Below, one piece after another: positions 7,575 to 17,760 of a stretch of DNA of 64,000 nt (positions are counted from its first letter, which is position 1; each line of letters starts with the position of its first letter). Position numbers and translations under genes: made by a program. The notes beneath the pieces are model-generated. The model did no database searches. It saw only the letters and a program-made list of their open reading frames with translations, and was not told where the DNA came from. This DNA is from JAFGPF01 sp964500415 (GTDB lineage: Bacteria > Chloroflexota > Dehalococcoidia > Dehalococcoidales > RBG-16-60-22), in assembly GCA_964500415.1 (NCBI GenBank), contig CAZCOB010000002.1, positions 1 through 64,000 of the forward strand, written 5' to 3'.

Positions 7575-10500
7575 TTAAGCCTTGAGTATATCCTTATGCC
7601 GTAGCGCCCGCTCCAGCGAGGGCTGCATCTTCATTTCCCGGAACTCGTTGATGGCGAAGTCAAGATGCTCAAGGGCTTCGGACTTCTCTCTAGGGTAGTG
7701 CGCCAGCAGCAACTCGGCAAGCTGGAGCCGGGTGAGGGCCAGCTCCGGCCGGAACGGCATCTCCGTGCAGACCTTGATTGCCTCCTGGTAGTACTGGCGG
7801 GCTTCATCGTATCTTTCCAGGAGAGCCGCTGCCCCGCCAAGGTGACGGGCTGTGCATGTTATGGCAACCGTACTGACGAAAGGGGAAAAGCTGCCGGAGA
7901 ACCGGTCCAGCAGTAGCCCGGCGGCTTCCCGATGCTCAGTTAGTACGGCAGCTTCGAGATACATAATATCCTCGTACGATGGGGTTTCATCTTCAGCTGA
8001 ACCGATACCTGGACGTTTTATGACGAATTGCTCCAGGATTTCCGTTACCTCGGTGTCTCGTCCCAGATGGGCCAGACAGGGAGCCTGAACGTAGGGTACG
8101 GGGTAGTATGTCATGGCAATTTGAAGGGCTTCCTCGGCCTTCCCGAGAAGCACCAAGGAATGGTAGCCTGTTTGGAGTGCACACATAGCAGCAAGTGTGG
8201 TGGGTCCAAGCTCCTCGCCGCGGGCCAATATACTCCGGGTGGTCTGCGCGGCATCCTCAAGTCGCCCGTCTAGGGTTGCAGAGCATCCATCGTATCCCGG
8301 TGATAGTAGCAGTATGTACACCTGGTTACTACGTTCCGCCAGCTCCTGTATCTCTCGCCAGGTATTTTCGGCTCGCTGCCGCTGTCCCCAATCGAGGAAT
8401 GCCATACCTGCAAACCACAATCCCACAGCGAAAGCCACCGGGCGTACCCCGGCACGTGACGATGCTACCATTTCCTCGGCAATTTGAAGACGTTTCTCGG
8501 CACGTCGCGGCGCTGCGGCAAAGTTAAGCGATCGATAAGCAGCGTGCCAGAACGCATCAGGGACGCCGAGGTTGCGAGCCAGGTCGACTGCCTGGTCCAG
8601 CAGGGCGACGCCTTCGCGCTGCTTGCCCGAAAAGAATTTCACAAGCCCCATAAGTTGGTTGGCCAATGAGCGTTCGTTGGTATCTGGCGCGGCGTAGCGG
8701 TCGGCCCGCTCTGCCCACTCGACTGCCTCAGGTGACGCGAATATCTGCGGCAGGCCAGCGCTCTCAATTGCTGTCGCCTGCGCCGCCAGGAAGCAGGCAC
8801 GCGCGGCACCCTGCTCGTTACCAATACTCTCGGCAAGCGTAAAAGCCTCCGGCAACTCTTTATCGAGAACACGCCGCGACTGTCCGCCATCAAGCAGGGC
8901 ATCGCTTAAGGTCAGGAGAATGTCGCATATTTCGCCTTTATCATCAGGGTCAAGCACTTTCTGTACTTTCAGTGCCTGCTCCAGCAGTCTTACCGCTTCA
9001 CCATAGGCATAGACATCCATAGCACGTTTTGCCGCCATCTCTCCGTATTCAACCGCCTTAACCAGGTCAGCTGGGTCGGTGGACTGGGAGAAATGTTCGG
9101 CCAACTCGGCGGCATGTTCTTCAAGTCTATTGGCATACTGCGTTTCTAACGAACGCGCCACCTGCTGGTGCAGTTGCAGGCGCTGTGGGGCAATCAACTC
9201 TTCGTAAAGCGTCTGGCGGAAAAAGGCATGCGTGAAGCGGTAGCGTATTACGCCTACTTGAGACCGCTCCTCCAGCACGGATAACTGCACGGCCTCCTTG
9301 AGAGCATTAACAAATTCATCTTCCTTGATATTTGCCACCACCCTTAATGTATCCAGGGCAAATTCTCTCCCGATAACCGCGGCAATAGAAAGCAACTGGT
9401 TGCACTCTGGGCTCATAAAGGACAGGCGCCTGCCGATGACGTCCCGCAGTCCTTCCGGTATGTTCATCTCCAGCGGCGTGTCTTTCGTGGGCCGCCAGCG
9501 CCCCTCTTTCTGGGTAATCAGTCCTTCCTCGGCGAGGTAGCGAATCACCTCCTGCACGAAGAGGGGGTTGCCCTCCGTCTGGCGGTGTACCGCCTCGGCA
9601 AGTCCCCAGGGTATTTCTTCCCTCGTAATGCTTTCCAGCATCCGCCTGACCTCGTCGGCGTTAAGGCCGCGCAGGAGGACACGACCGTAGGTAGAGACAC
9701 GCCTTAATTCGGCCAGTGCCGCCGAGAGCGGGTGGCTACGGTCCACCTCGACATCGCGGTATGTCCCAACAACTAATAACCTTGCCCCGGATAAATTCCT
9801 TGAAACATGCGTCAGCATATCCAGTGTGCCCTTATCGGCATCATGCAGGTCTTCCAGGACAACCAGTAAAGGCTGGACAGTGGCGGCGTTGGACAGGAAG
9901 CCGGTGACCGCCTGCAATAAACGATACCGTGCCTCCTCGGGGTCGCCTTTGGGCCGGGGCTTTACCTTGAGTCTCTCTCTGATTTCAGAAACGATACGGG
10001 CTACATCGGCAGCGCCCGTGCCCAGTTCCTCACGCAGGTCTTTCACCTCACGGGAAAGCACGTAGGAGCGCAACGCCTCGACGAAAGCCAGGTAAGGTAG
10101 TGACAGCGACCCTTCCTCGTAACAGTGGCCCACCAGCGTACGACCGCCTCGTAACGTAACGTAGGTGGATATCCGCTCGCAGAGGGCCGTCTTACCGATG
10201 CCCGGCTCTCCCACCACCATCATCAAAGCTCCCTGACCGGATACGGCGCCGTCAAAGGCACTTTGTAGCTGCTTGAGCTCCGGCTCCCTCCCCACGAAGA
10301 CTCTCCGGTAAAGGGGATTCTCAGTTATTGTTGATGCTTCTTCAGATACCTCCTTAGTTATCCTGCCGGCATCGATTGATTCCAAAGCCTGTAAGACATC
10401 GGCAGCCGATGACGGTCGTTTAGAAGGGTCTTTCTCAAGCAGTTGCAGGATGAGCGTCTCTAAAGCGGGAGGTAAATCGGCTCTGTGCCAGGTGGGGGAT

Positions 10501-11387
10501 ACGGGAGGGGTATTAATGTGCTGTCCGATGATAGCTACCGAGTCGTCACCAACGAAGGGCGGCCTGCCCGTCACCATCTCGTAAAGCATGGCGCCCAGTG
10601 AATAGAGGTCGGCCTGGGTGGTCACCTTACCGCCCATCGCCTGTTCCGGCGGCATGTAGGAGACCGTACCCACCATCATGCCCGACTGGGTAAGACGGGA
10701 TAAGTCGATGGCCACGGCCAGGCCGAAGTCGCCTATCTTGGCGGTGCCGTCCTCACTGAGCCACACGTTACCCGGCTTGAGGTCGCGGTGGATGATGCCC
10801 TTGGAGTGGGCAAACTCCAGGCCTCTACAGACACATTTTGTAATCTCGATAGCTTTATCCAGGGGTAGTCGGTGCTCCGGTGCCTTCTCGATGAGACCTT
10901 CAATGTCACCACCGGGCAGCAACGGTAATACCATATAGGGCTGGCCTTCATGGTCGCCGAAGTCGTAGACGGTAACGATATGAGGGTGGTCGCCGAGGCG
11001 TCCCATGGCCTGGGCTTCGCGGGTAACGCGCGTACGGGCTTTATCGTCCAGCTTCTCGGTCTTAATCAGGGCAAAAGCTACGTCCCTGTCGAGTACATTA
11101 TCGTGGGCGAGGTAGACCTTCTTCTTGCCGCCCTCGCCGAGGAACTTCTTGACCTGGTAGCGGCCGTCGCCGAAGGAGGTGGGTTCGGGGGTTGAGGGCT
11201 TCTTGGGTCGTGGCTTTGTAAGTTTGAGTGCTTGTTCTGTTAAAGCGTGACCGCACTCACCACAGTAATCCTCTCCAGGTTCATTGACTGCCCGACAGGC
11301 TGGACAGATTATCTGGAGTGGGCTACCACACTTTGAGCAGAACTTGCGTCCCTCTCGATTCTCAGTCTGGCATTTTGGGCACTTCAT
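7575..11387 (-). CDS. Zinc-ribbon Ser/Thr kinase - AAA ATPase - TPR protein
   Basis: A 1270-residue cytoplasmic signalling protein. Residues 1-46 hold two C4 zinc ribbons (C3, C6, C17, C20; C28, C31, C42, C45). The Ser/Thr kinase domain runs about 75-340, with the glycine-rich loop variant LGEGGKKKV, HRDLKPGN and DFG. An AAA-type ATPase follows from about 365 (GREPELKQL, Walker A GEPGIGKT, Walker B LLVVLEDLHD). The C-terminal half is helical and TPR-like. The layout resembles large bacterial sensor proteins that couple a kinase to a signal-transduction ATPase. The substrate is unknown. No membrane segment is visible. It is a single gene with AGGAGG before the ATG. Confidence 0.9.
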   Translation of the reverse strand: MKCPKCQTENREGRKFCSKCGSPLQIICPACRAVNEPGEDYCGECGHALTEQALKLTKPRPKKPSTPEPTSFGDGRYQVKKFLGEGGKKKVYLAHDNVLDRDVAFALIKTEKLDDKARTRVTREAQAMGRLGDHPHIVTVYDFGDHEGQPYMVLPLLPGGDIEGLIEKAPEHRLPLDKAIEITKCVCRGLEFAHSKGIIHRDLKPGNVWLSEDGTAKIGDFGLAVAIDLSRLTQSGMMVGTVSYMPPEQAMGGKVTTQADLYSLGAMLYEMVTGRPPFVGDDSVAIIGQHINTPPVSPTWHRADLPPALETLILQLLEKDPSKRPSSAADVLQALESIDAGRITKEVSEEASTITENPLYRRVFVGREPELKQLQSAFDGAVSGQGALMMVVGEPGIGKTALCERISTYVTLRGGRTLVGHCYEEGSLSLPYLAFVEALRSYVLSREVKDLREELGTGAADVARIVSEIRERLKVKPRPKGDPEEARYRLLQAVTGFLSNAATVQPLLVVLEDLHDADKGTLDMLTHVSRNLSGARLLVVGTYRDVEVDRSHPLSAALAELRRVSTYGRVLLRGLNADEVRRMLESITREEIPWGLAEAVHRQTEGNPLFVQEVIRYLAEEGLITQKEGRWRPTKDTPLEMNIPEGLRDVIGRRLSFMSPECNQLLSIAAVIGREFALDTLRVVANIKEDEFVNALKEAVQLSVLEERSQVGVIRYRFTHAFFRQTLYEELIAPQRLQLHQQVARSLETQYANRLEEHAAELAEHFSQSTDPADLVKAVEYGEMAAKRAMDVYAYGEAVRLLEQALKVQKVLDPDDKGEICDILLTLSDALLDGGQSRRVLDKELPEAFTLAESIGNEQGAARACFLAAQATAIESAGLPQIFASPEAVEWAERADRYAAPDTNERSLANQLMGLVKFFSGKQREGVALLDQAVDLARNLGVPDAFWHAAYRSLNFAAAPRRAEKRLQIAEEMVASSRAGVRPVAFAVGLWFAGMAFLDWGQRQRAENTWREIQELAERSNQVYILLLSPGYDGCSATLDGRLEDAAQTTRSILARGEELGPTTLAAMCALQTGYHSLVLLGKAEEALQIAMTYYPVPYVQAPCLAHLGRDTEVTEILEQFVIKRPGIGSAEDETPSYEDIMYLEAAVLTEHREAAGLLLDRFSGSFSPFVSTVAITCTARHLGGAAALLERYDEARQYYQEAIKVCTEMPFRPELALTRLQLAELLLAHYPREKSEALEHLDFAINEFREMKMQPSLERALRHKDILKA

Positions 11388-11728
11388 GAGGAACAGTCCT
11401 CCTGTGCCAGATTAGTCACTACAGTCTATGATTATATATTAGCGATGTCAAGAAATATAAGGTAGTGTGTTGCACACAGGTACTTGAGCGACCTTTCCTG
11501 AAGTACCGGAAAACATCTTTTATATTAGAGTAAAGACAGTGTCATTTTTTTGATTGAGCTGTCTCATTTTCTCTCGCCTTCATAACTTCTATGTTACATT
11601 CGCTTCAATAAGCTCCGCTAAAATGGCAAATATAGTTGCATATATTGATATCAGGTGTTCTTAATATTTATACAAATAGTCAAAGTTAATTGAAATATAA
11701 TATTATAGAACATATGGAGGAAAGAAAA
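11388..11728. other. Divergent intergenic region
   Basis: About 340 bp of AT-rich DNA between the leftward kinase gene and the rightward M24-like gene. It must carry both promoters, but I cannot place a convincing -35/-10 pair. No gene, RNA or clear repeat is visible. Confidence 0.5.
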
Positions 11729-12898
11729 ATGCCGGAAGAAGAAACAAAGCTCGAACTAAGTCAAAAAGAAAAGGGGCGCCGATGGTCGTTGCTGCGGGAA
11801 CGGTTGAAGAAAGCGGGGCTATCGGCTCTTATCGTCTATGGAGGCAGCCAGCTGGGGGTGCCGGTTCATTATTTGACGTGTGTCTGGGGTAATAGAAAAA
11901 ATATGGTGCTTTTTCCGGTCGATGGAGAGCCCGTTTTATTCATTCCCAGTAATAGCGGCCAGACGCCGGAAAGCGTTGCCGGCCGGGGTTGCTGGATAAG
12001 CGTTGAGAACATCCATCTCTCTACCAATCTGGCAGTGGACCTGGCTAAAAAAGTCATAGCGCTCAGGTTACAGAAGAGTAAAATCGGCTTAGACAGCTTC
12101 CGCTGGTGGCCGGTGTTTGACTATCAGGTATTTTCCGAATTTTGCCCCGGCGTTGAGCTTGTCGAGTCACATAGATTATTCGGTGAAATACGCGGCTCCA
12201 AAAGCGCCGAGGAACTGGTGATAATGCGGAAAGCGATACAAATTTCAGACCTGGCACATTACACTTTCCTGGCTAACTTAAAACCGGGGATGACGGAGGA
12301 AGAAGCCGCCAGTAAAGCGGTAGAGGTATTGAATTCGCACGATGTCGGCGACAGGATTATTTTAATCCACAGTCGCCCCGAAGCCACCTACCCCAACTGG
12401 CCTGGCTCCACGGTTATCCAGAAACCTAACCCGATAACATTTTCCCCGGAGTTTACCCGGAACAAGGGATACGGAGCTCAAATGATTCGGGCTTACTGGT
12501 GGGAGGAACCCAAGGGCATCTACAAGAGAATGTTCAATCTCTGGGCCGAAATGAGACAGATGGTAATCGAAGAGTTCCGGCCGGGAGTCGAGATTACCGA
12601 TGTGGGGAAAAAGATAGAGGACCTGATAGGTAAATACGGTTTTAAGTGCGACAAGCTGGGCCATGCTGTCGGGTTATCTTACGGAGATGCCCCCTATATT
12701 ACCGCCGGACCGGAGGAGAAGGACTACATGGAATGGACAATCCTTACTAACGAGGTATATGCCGTCCATCCAATGGTCAGGTGCCAGGGTTACGTCGCAC
12801 CGTTTTCGATGATTGGAGACATGTATTTCATCGGTAAGGACAAGACCGAATGGATGACTACCGCTTTGCCGGGCCTGCCCGAATATATTCCTCAGTAA
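11729..12898 (+). CDS. M24/creatinase-fold protein lacking metal ligands
   Basis: A 389-residue protein of the Xaa-Pro aminopeptidase/creatinase superfamily: a creatinase N-domain (about 20-160), then the pita-bread domain. The His motif GHAVGLSYGD is present, but the Asp pair of metallopeptidases is replaced (FTRNKGYGAQ) and the usual IEPG and late Glu motifs are altered (YAVHP). Metal binding is therefore unlikely. Creatinase, which hydrolyses a C-N bond without metal, is a precedent. The start at 11729 has GGAGG 8 nt upstream; the upstream ATG at 11690 has none. It precedes an OYE-type reductase by 37 nt and is probably co-transcribed. A second metal-less M24-like gene lies at 53286-54398. 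Confidence 0.85.
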   Translation: MPEEETKLELSQKEKGRRWSLLRERLKKAGLSALIVYGGSQLGVPVHYLTCVWGNRKNMVLFPVDGEPVLFIPSNSGQTPESVAGRGCWISVENIHLSTNLAVDLAKKVIALRLQKSKIGLDSFRWWPVFDYQVFSEFCPGVELVESHRLFGEIRGSKSAEELVIMRKAIQISDLAHYTFLANLKPGMTEEEAASKAVEVLNSHDVGDRIILIHSRPEATYPNWPGSTVIQKPNPITFSPEFTRNKGYGAQMIRAYWWEEPKGIYKRMFNLWAEMRQMVIEEFRPGVEITDVGKKIEDLIGKYGFKCDKLGHAVGLSYGDAPYITAGPEEKDYMEWTILTNEVYAVHPMVRCQGYVAPFSMIGDMYFIGKDKTEWMTTALPGLPEYIPQ

Positions 12899-12935
12899 CT
12901 TAATCGCCGAGGGCCTTTAAATCTACCCTTATGAT

Positions 12936-14822
12936 GTGATAGAAGTGACTAATTATAAACATATCTTTAAACCTTTCAAAATCGGTAACATATCGGTTAA
13001 AAACCGGATTGAGATGGCTCCAGTGGGGCCGCTTTTAGCAGTCGGCGGGCTGGCATCGAGAGAACTGATAGAATGGGGAAGGGCTTTAGCCAGGGGAGGC
13101 GTGAGTATCGTTACCCTGGGCGACTCTTCTATTAAGCTTCCTCCTGGCATGCAATCGTCGAATGCACTCAACCTGGGGACAGACAGGGCTATTAACCCGC
13201 TGAGCATGTATGCCGAGGCTATTCAGAGGTACGGCGCCAGGGCATCCATCCAGCTGAACTACCATACCGAAAACTCGCCGACGGATATGCCTCTTGAAGA
13301 AATCAAAGAAATTATCGAGGATTTTGCGGCGGCTGCCTACCGTTGCCTGTGTGCCGGAATGGATATGATTATGATTCACGGCGCTCACGGGCAGTTAATC
13401 AGTCGGTTCGTCTCGCCCAGAATCAATCATCGCACGGACGCTTACGGAGGGACGCCGGGGAACAGAGCCAGATTGGCTATCGAGATACTCGAAGCCATCA
13501 GGAACAAAGTGGGCGATAGACTGGCGATTGAGTACCGTATCAGCGCCGATGAATTCGTGCCGGGCGGACTTAAAGTCGAGGAGCAGCTTGAGTTCGCTGG
13601 AATGATTCAGGATAAGGTTGACCTGATACACGTATCTGCCGGTCATCTCTTCACTACCGATACACTCCCCAGGATGATACAGCCTGCCTATCTCCCTCGG
13701 GGCATAAATGTCGATTTTGCAGCCATGTTTAAACAAGAGTTAAAAACACCCGTGGCCGCCGTCGGTTCTCTCAACCTTGAAATGGCTGAAGAAATCATCG
13801 CCGGAAATAAAGCGGACATGGTCGCCATGGGCCGTACCCTGATTGCCGACCCGGATTGTATTAACAAGGCCAGGCAGGGAAAAGAAAAGGAAATCAGGCC
13901 CTGCGTCCGCTGTAATACCTGTATTGACAGGACGCACAACCAGCGCCTGCCAATCCGCTGCGCGGTTAACCCGCTTTGCGGCAGAGAAGCCGAATTTATG
14001 AATCTTCCGGGGGCCGACGCTGGGAAAAAGGTGGTTATCATAGGCGGCGGACCCGCCGGGATGGAGGCAGCCAGAAGGGCCGCCGGCCGGGGGCACGAGG
14101 TAGTCCTCTTCGAGAAAAATGCGTGTCTCGGCGGGACTTTAACTTCGGCTGCGGCGGCGCCGTTTAAAACGGATATGAAGCGCTATCTGGACTGGGCGAT
14201 ACGCTCAACCATGAATGCGCCGCATCTGATTGTCAGGACATCCACCGAAGCCACCCCGGAGAGAGTCAGGGCTGAAAACCCGGATAAGCTGATTATCGCG
14301 GCAGGTTCCGAGCCTGTTGTACCCGATATACCCGGAATCGACCGTGAGAACGTGTTCTGGGCGGGGGATGTAGCCGCGGGTCTGCGGAGTGTCGGAGGCA
14401 GGGTAGTCGTGGCCGGGGCCGGGTTAGCCGGCTCGGAAACAGCGCTTTTACTGGCGCAACAGGGGAAGATAGTTACGCTGATTGATATGCTTACCCTGGA
14501 GGAAGTTGATGCCGACTATCCTTACATCAGCGTGGTGGCCTTGCGGACGATGCTGCGCGAACTCGGCGTGGAGCTTAAAACTGAAGTTGAATTCGAACGT
14601 ATTACCGGGGAGGGCATCGTCATCATAGACAAAAAAAGGAAGAGTATTGAAATACCCTGTGATACCCTCGTCCTAGCTCTGGGTCTGGAACTATGTGCGG
14701 AAGTTGTTGAGAAGTTCAGCGGACTGGCCCCCGAGGTATCCATCATCGGCGACTGTAATAACCAGAGTGGCAATTTATACAGCGCCGTTTCGGAGGGATT
14801 CTTCGCGGCTATGGACATTTAA
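12936..14822 (+). CDS. NADH:flavin oxidoreductase / 2,4-dienoyl-CoA reductase-like
   Basis: A 628-residue flavoenzyme of the Old Yellow Enzyme family with the FadH/trimethylamine-dehydrogenase layout. An FMN-binding TIM barrel (1-340) carries HGAHGQLISRF and the GRTLIADPD end. Four Cys near residues 323-342 (CVRCNTC and the next Cys) would bind a 4Fe-4S cluster. FAD/NAD(P) Rossmann domains follow (VVIIGGGPAGMEAA). Such enzymes reduce alkenes conjugated to a carbonyl or thioester, or dehydrogenate amines. The start is GTG at 12936 with only a weak RBS. It follows the M24-like gene on the same strand. The substrate is not evident. Confidence 0.9.
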   Translation: MIEVTNYKHIFKPFKIGNISVKNRIEMAPVGPLLAVGGLASRELIEWGRALARGGVSIVTLGDSSIKLPPGMQSSNALNLGTDRAINPLSMYAEAIQRYGARASIQLNYHTENSPTDMPLEEIKEIIEDFAAAAYRCLCAGMDMIMIHGAHGQLISRFVSPRINHRTDAYGGTPGNRARLAIEILEAIRNKVGDRLAIEYRISADEFVPGGLKVEEQLEFAGMIQDKVDLIHVSAGHLFTTDTLPRMIQPAYLPRGINVDFAAMFKQELKTPVAAVGSLNLEMAEEIIAGNKADMVAMGRTLIADPDCINKARQGKEKEIRPCVRCNTCIDRTHNQRLPIRCAVNPLCGREAEFMNLPGADAGKKVVIIGGGPAGMEAARRAAGRGHEVVLFEKNACLGGTLTSAAAAPFKTDMKRYLDWAIRSTMNAPHLIVRTSTEATPERVRAENPDKLIIAAGSEPVVPDIPGIDRENVFWAGDVAAGLRSVGGRVVVAGAGLAGSETALLLAQQGKIVTLIDMLTLEEVDADYPYISVVALRTMLRELGVELKTEVEFERITGEGIVIIDKKRKSIEIPCDTLVLALGLELCAEVVEKFSGLAPEVSIIGDCNNQSGNLYSAVSEGFFAAMDI

Positions 14823-14880
14823 GCAGGTTGTTCACCTCAGGTAGGACTTGTCCAGATTGTTTAACCAGGGTCACTTTTGC

Positions 14881-16326
14881 TTATACGCTGCCGGAGTTCT
14901 TCTGCTGTTTTCCGATTAATATCGCCGTCAGAATAGAAGCGGCGCTAATAACGGCGGCCAGGAGGATAACATGCCGGAAACTCTCGATGACGGATAGCCG
15001 CTCCAGCATATCGCGGGCAATACCCTGTCCGGTCAGTTCGGCCAATTTGAACGACTGCTGGTGCGCGTAGAGCGTGCCGGCGATTGCCATGCCGGTAGAG
15101 CCGCCGAGGAGTCTTACGGTATTGGCTACCCCTATAGTGGTAGCCAGGTTGCTCCGGGGCGCCGCCCCGATGATAGCGCTCTGGTTGGGGGCCATGAATA
15201 CACCCATGCCTACCCCGAAGAGGAGCAGGACTAAGGCGATATGGAATATCTCGGTGTTAATGTCCAGGCGGCTTGCGAAAAAGAGGGCCGCCGTGAAACA
15301 GCCCGTCGCGAAGACCATCGGTGGTCGGTTGCCGATTTTGTCGGAAAGCCATCCGCTTATCGGCGATAGTATCACCGGCGGGATGGCAATCAGTGCCATT
15401 AGCATGCCCATGGTGGACGGTGATACCAGTAGCCCGCTGATTAAGAAGAAGGGGAAGAGAACAGGGCACATCGAGCCCGAGGTCATCTGGATGATACTGG
15501 TCAGGCTGGCCATGCTGAAAACACGGTTTTTAAAGAAACTGAGGTCGAGTACAGGCTCGACGACCCGTCTTTCCAGGTAAATAAAGACTCCCAGAAAAAC
15601 AACCGCGGCTGCCGCCAGCGCCAGGGCGGACGGTGAAAGGTAGCCCCAGTCGCTGCCGAGATTGAGATAAAGGAGCAGGCAGCTGATGCTGCCAAGCAGG
15701 GTTACGGCGCCTCCGTAGTCGAGTTTGAGGGCCGTGCTGCTTTTTTCCTGTTCCCTGATAATTATTATCGCCATTATCAGGCAGATGATGCCTACCGGTA
15801 TTCGCGTGTAAAAAACGCCCTGCCAGTCCAGGTAATCGATGATGACGCCGCCGAGGGCGGGGCCGGCTATCAGGCCGACCGATGTCAGCATGGCAAACAG
15901 GCCGATTGCCCGTCCCTGCTGGTCACGCGGAAAGACAGCGACGACAATGGCGCTGCCCACCGTCAACGTCATGGCGGCTCCGGCCCCCTGCACGACGCGC
16001 GATGCTATCAGCATGGTGATGTTAGGAGATACCGAGCAGAGAATAAGCCCCAGCGTATAGATTGCCAGACCGATGATATATACTTTCTTTCGCCCGATGG
16101 TATCCCCGACCTTGGCCAGTGTCAGCAGCAAGCCCAGCTCGGCAATGGAAAAAGCGATAGCAAGCCAGACGACGACCGAAGCATCGGTATGGAATACATC
16201 GGTAAGCCGGGGGAACGAAACCGTGATAATGCTCATATCCAGGGCCGCCGAGAAATTGGCCAGCGATATGGACACGAGCACCCACCACTTGTAAGCTCCA
16301 CTCGTGCTGTTCGCGTCCTGATTCAT
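14881..16326 (-). CDS. MFS transporter, DHA2 (EmrB/QacA) type
   Basis: An inner-membrane proton-driven exporter of 481 residues with about 14 hydrophobic segments, as in the DHA2 drug:H+ antiporter family. Typical features are the N-terminal NFSAALDMSIITVSFPRL segment with its Asp, the motif A-like GDTIGRKKVY after helix 2 and GAGAAMTLTVGSAI in the motif C region. It converges on the OYE gene (59 bp) and is followed on the same strand by nothing else. A drug, or a pathway by-product, could be the cargo. Confidence 0.92.
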   Translation of the reverse strand: MNQDANSTSGAYKWWVLVSISLANFSAALDMSIITVSFPRLTDVFHTDASVVVWLAIAFSIAELGLLLTLAKVGDTIGRKKVYIIGLAIYTLGLILCSVSPNITMLIASRVVQGAGAAMTLTVGSAIVVAVFPRDQQGRAIGLFAMLTSVGLIAGPALGGVIIDYLDWQGVFYTRIPVGIICLIMAIIIIREQEKSSTALKLDYGGAVTLLGSISCLLLYLNLGSDWGYLSPSALALAAAAVVFLGVFIYLERRVVEPVLDLSFFKNRVFSMASLTSIIQMTSGSMCPVLFPFFLISGLLVSPSTMGMLMALIAIPPVILSPISGWLSDKIGNRPPMVFATGCFTAALFFASRLDINTEIFHIALVLLLFGVGMGVFMAPNQSAIIGAAPRSNLATTIGVANTVRLLGGSTGMAIAGTLYAHQQSFKLAELTGQGIARDMLERLSVIESFRHVILLAAVISAASILTAILIGKQQKNSGSV

Positions 16327-16432
16327 TTAGTCCTGTTCAAAAAACCTTTCAGAGGGCCGGCCAGGTTACCAGTGTTTTTACTGCCTGAAGCCCCCGTCCA
16401 GTAAGCTCTCGATGGCAGCATCTCCAGTTCCT

Positions 16433-17569
16433 TCATATACGTCCCAGAGCATAAAGTCGTAACGAGCGTTCCACAGCATCCCGCAGGAACCCGGCCGCGT
16501 TCACCATGGCTTCTTCCGGTGCTGTGCAGCCGGGCATGATACTGACGACGGCATCGATGCCGCAGCCATATACCTCCCGATACCCGCTGCCTAGTTCCCC
16601 GGCAAAGGCAATTATCGGGATGCCGGCCTTTTTCGCCCTTTTTGCTATTCCGGAGATGGTCTTACCGCGAGGCGTCTGGTGGTCGATACGCCCTTCTCCC
16701 GTCAGTACTAGGTCGGCACCCGGCAGGTATTTATCCAGACCGATGCTATCGCAGACGAGGTCGATTCCGCTTTGCAGTGAAGCATCAAGGAAGGCAACCA
16801 GTCCGGCACCCAGGCCACCGGCAGCTCCGTACCCCGGCGGCGTACCGATTTCCCGTCCCAGGTCCCTCCTGACGACGTCGGCGAAGGTACGCAGGGCAGC
16901 ATCGAGCCGCCGGACCATGTCCGGTGTAGCACCTTTCTGAGGACCGTAAATATATGCGGCGCCTTCCGGGCCGTAAAGTGGATTGGTAACATCGCAGGCG
17001 CCGATAATCGTGCTCTCCGCAACGAGGGGGTGCCGCCCGGTGATGTCGATACACTCCAGGCGAGCCAGCCCGCCCCCGCCCGGTGGAACCGGTTGATTTT
17101 GAGCGTCCAGGAGTTTGATGCCGAGCGCCTGTGCCATACCGGCCCCGCCATCCGTGGTGGCACTATCGCCCAGGCCGATGATTATCCGGCGATACCCCTT
17201 CTCCAGCACCGCCCGGATAAGTTCGCCGGTTCCCCGGGTGCTGGCCTCCGTGGGATTAAGGGCGTTTTTCGGTACCAGGTTAAGACCGGAAGCTGCCGCC
17301 ATCTCGATAACGGCGGTTTTCCCGTCCCCGAGAATCCCCCAGGTAGCATTGACCCTGGCATCCAGCGGACCATTTACTTCCGTGGTGGACAACCTGCCCC
17401 CGGTCGCTGCCACCATGGCCTTCACGGTACCTTCACCACCATCGGCTACTGGCAGCAGGGTAATTTCGCAGTCTTTAATCGCGGATTTCACGCCTTCGGC
17501 CATAGTTTCGGCAGCCTCGTGGGCTTGAAGGCTTCCCTTGAATGCCTGAGGTGCGATAATTATTTTCAT
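16433..17569 (-). CDS. Glycerate kinase
   Basis: Phosphorylates glycerate with ATP. The 378-residue length and the motifs (MKIIIAPQAFKGSL start, LPVADGGEGT, GLGDSATTDGGAGMAQALG, LTGEGRIDHQT) fit the GarK/GlxK family, whose usual product is 2-phosphoglycerate. It is divergently placed from a 2-hydroxyacid dehydrogenase gene 190 bp away. With the aldolase and D-glycerate dehydrogenase at 18.9-20.7 kb, it gives a plausible route from a sugar acid through tartronate semialdehyde or hydroxypyruvate to 2-phosphoglycerate. Confidence 0.94.
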   Translation of the reverse strand: MKIIIAPQAFKGSLQAHEAAETMAEGVKSAIKDCEITLLPVADGGEGTVKAMVAATGGRLSTTEVNGPLDARVNATWGILGDGKTAVIEMAAASGLNLVPKNALNPTEASTRGTGELIRAVLEKGYRRIIIGLGDSATTDGGAGMAQALGIKLLDAQNQPVPPGGGGLARLECIDITGRHPLVAESTIIGACDVTNPLYGPEGAAYIYGPQKGATPDMVRRLDAALRTFADVVRRDLGREIGTPPGYGAAGGLGAGLVAFLDASLQSGIDLVCDSIGLDKYLPGADLVLTGEGRIDHQTPRGKTISGIAKRAKKAGIPIIAFAGELGSGYREVYGCGIDAVVSIMPGCTAPEEAMVNAAGFLRDAVERSLRLYALGRI

Positions 17570-17760
17570 GGTGCTGCCTGTAACAATTACTATATACGTG
17601 GTATCATATTTTGTCCACTTTATTGCCGATTTACGGGATAGAGGTAGAAGCCGGCAAGGAGACGTTTTATGACTGCAGACATGAGAATAATTAAGGCCGA
17701 GAAGCTTACCGTTTTTTACATAAATGAGTAAATTGACATCTATTTGAAGGTCGTTTTACA

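Noticed and set aside
17731..17736. TTGACA as a -35 box before the 2-hydroxyacid dehydrogenase
   Set aside because: It lies only 24 nt before the ATG, leaving no room for a -10 box and a leader with the visible RBS.
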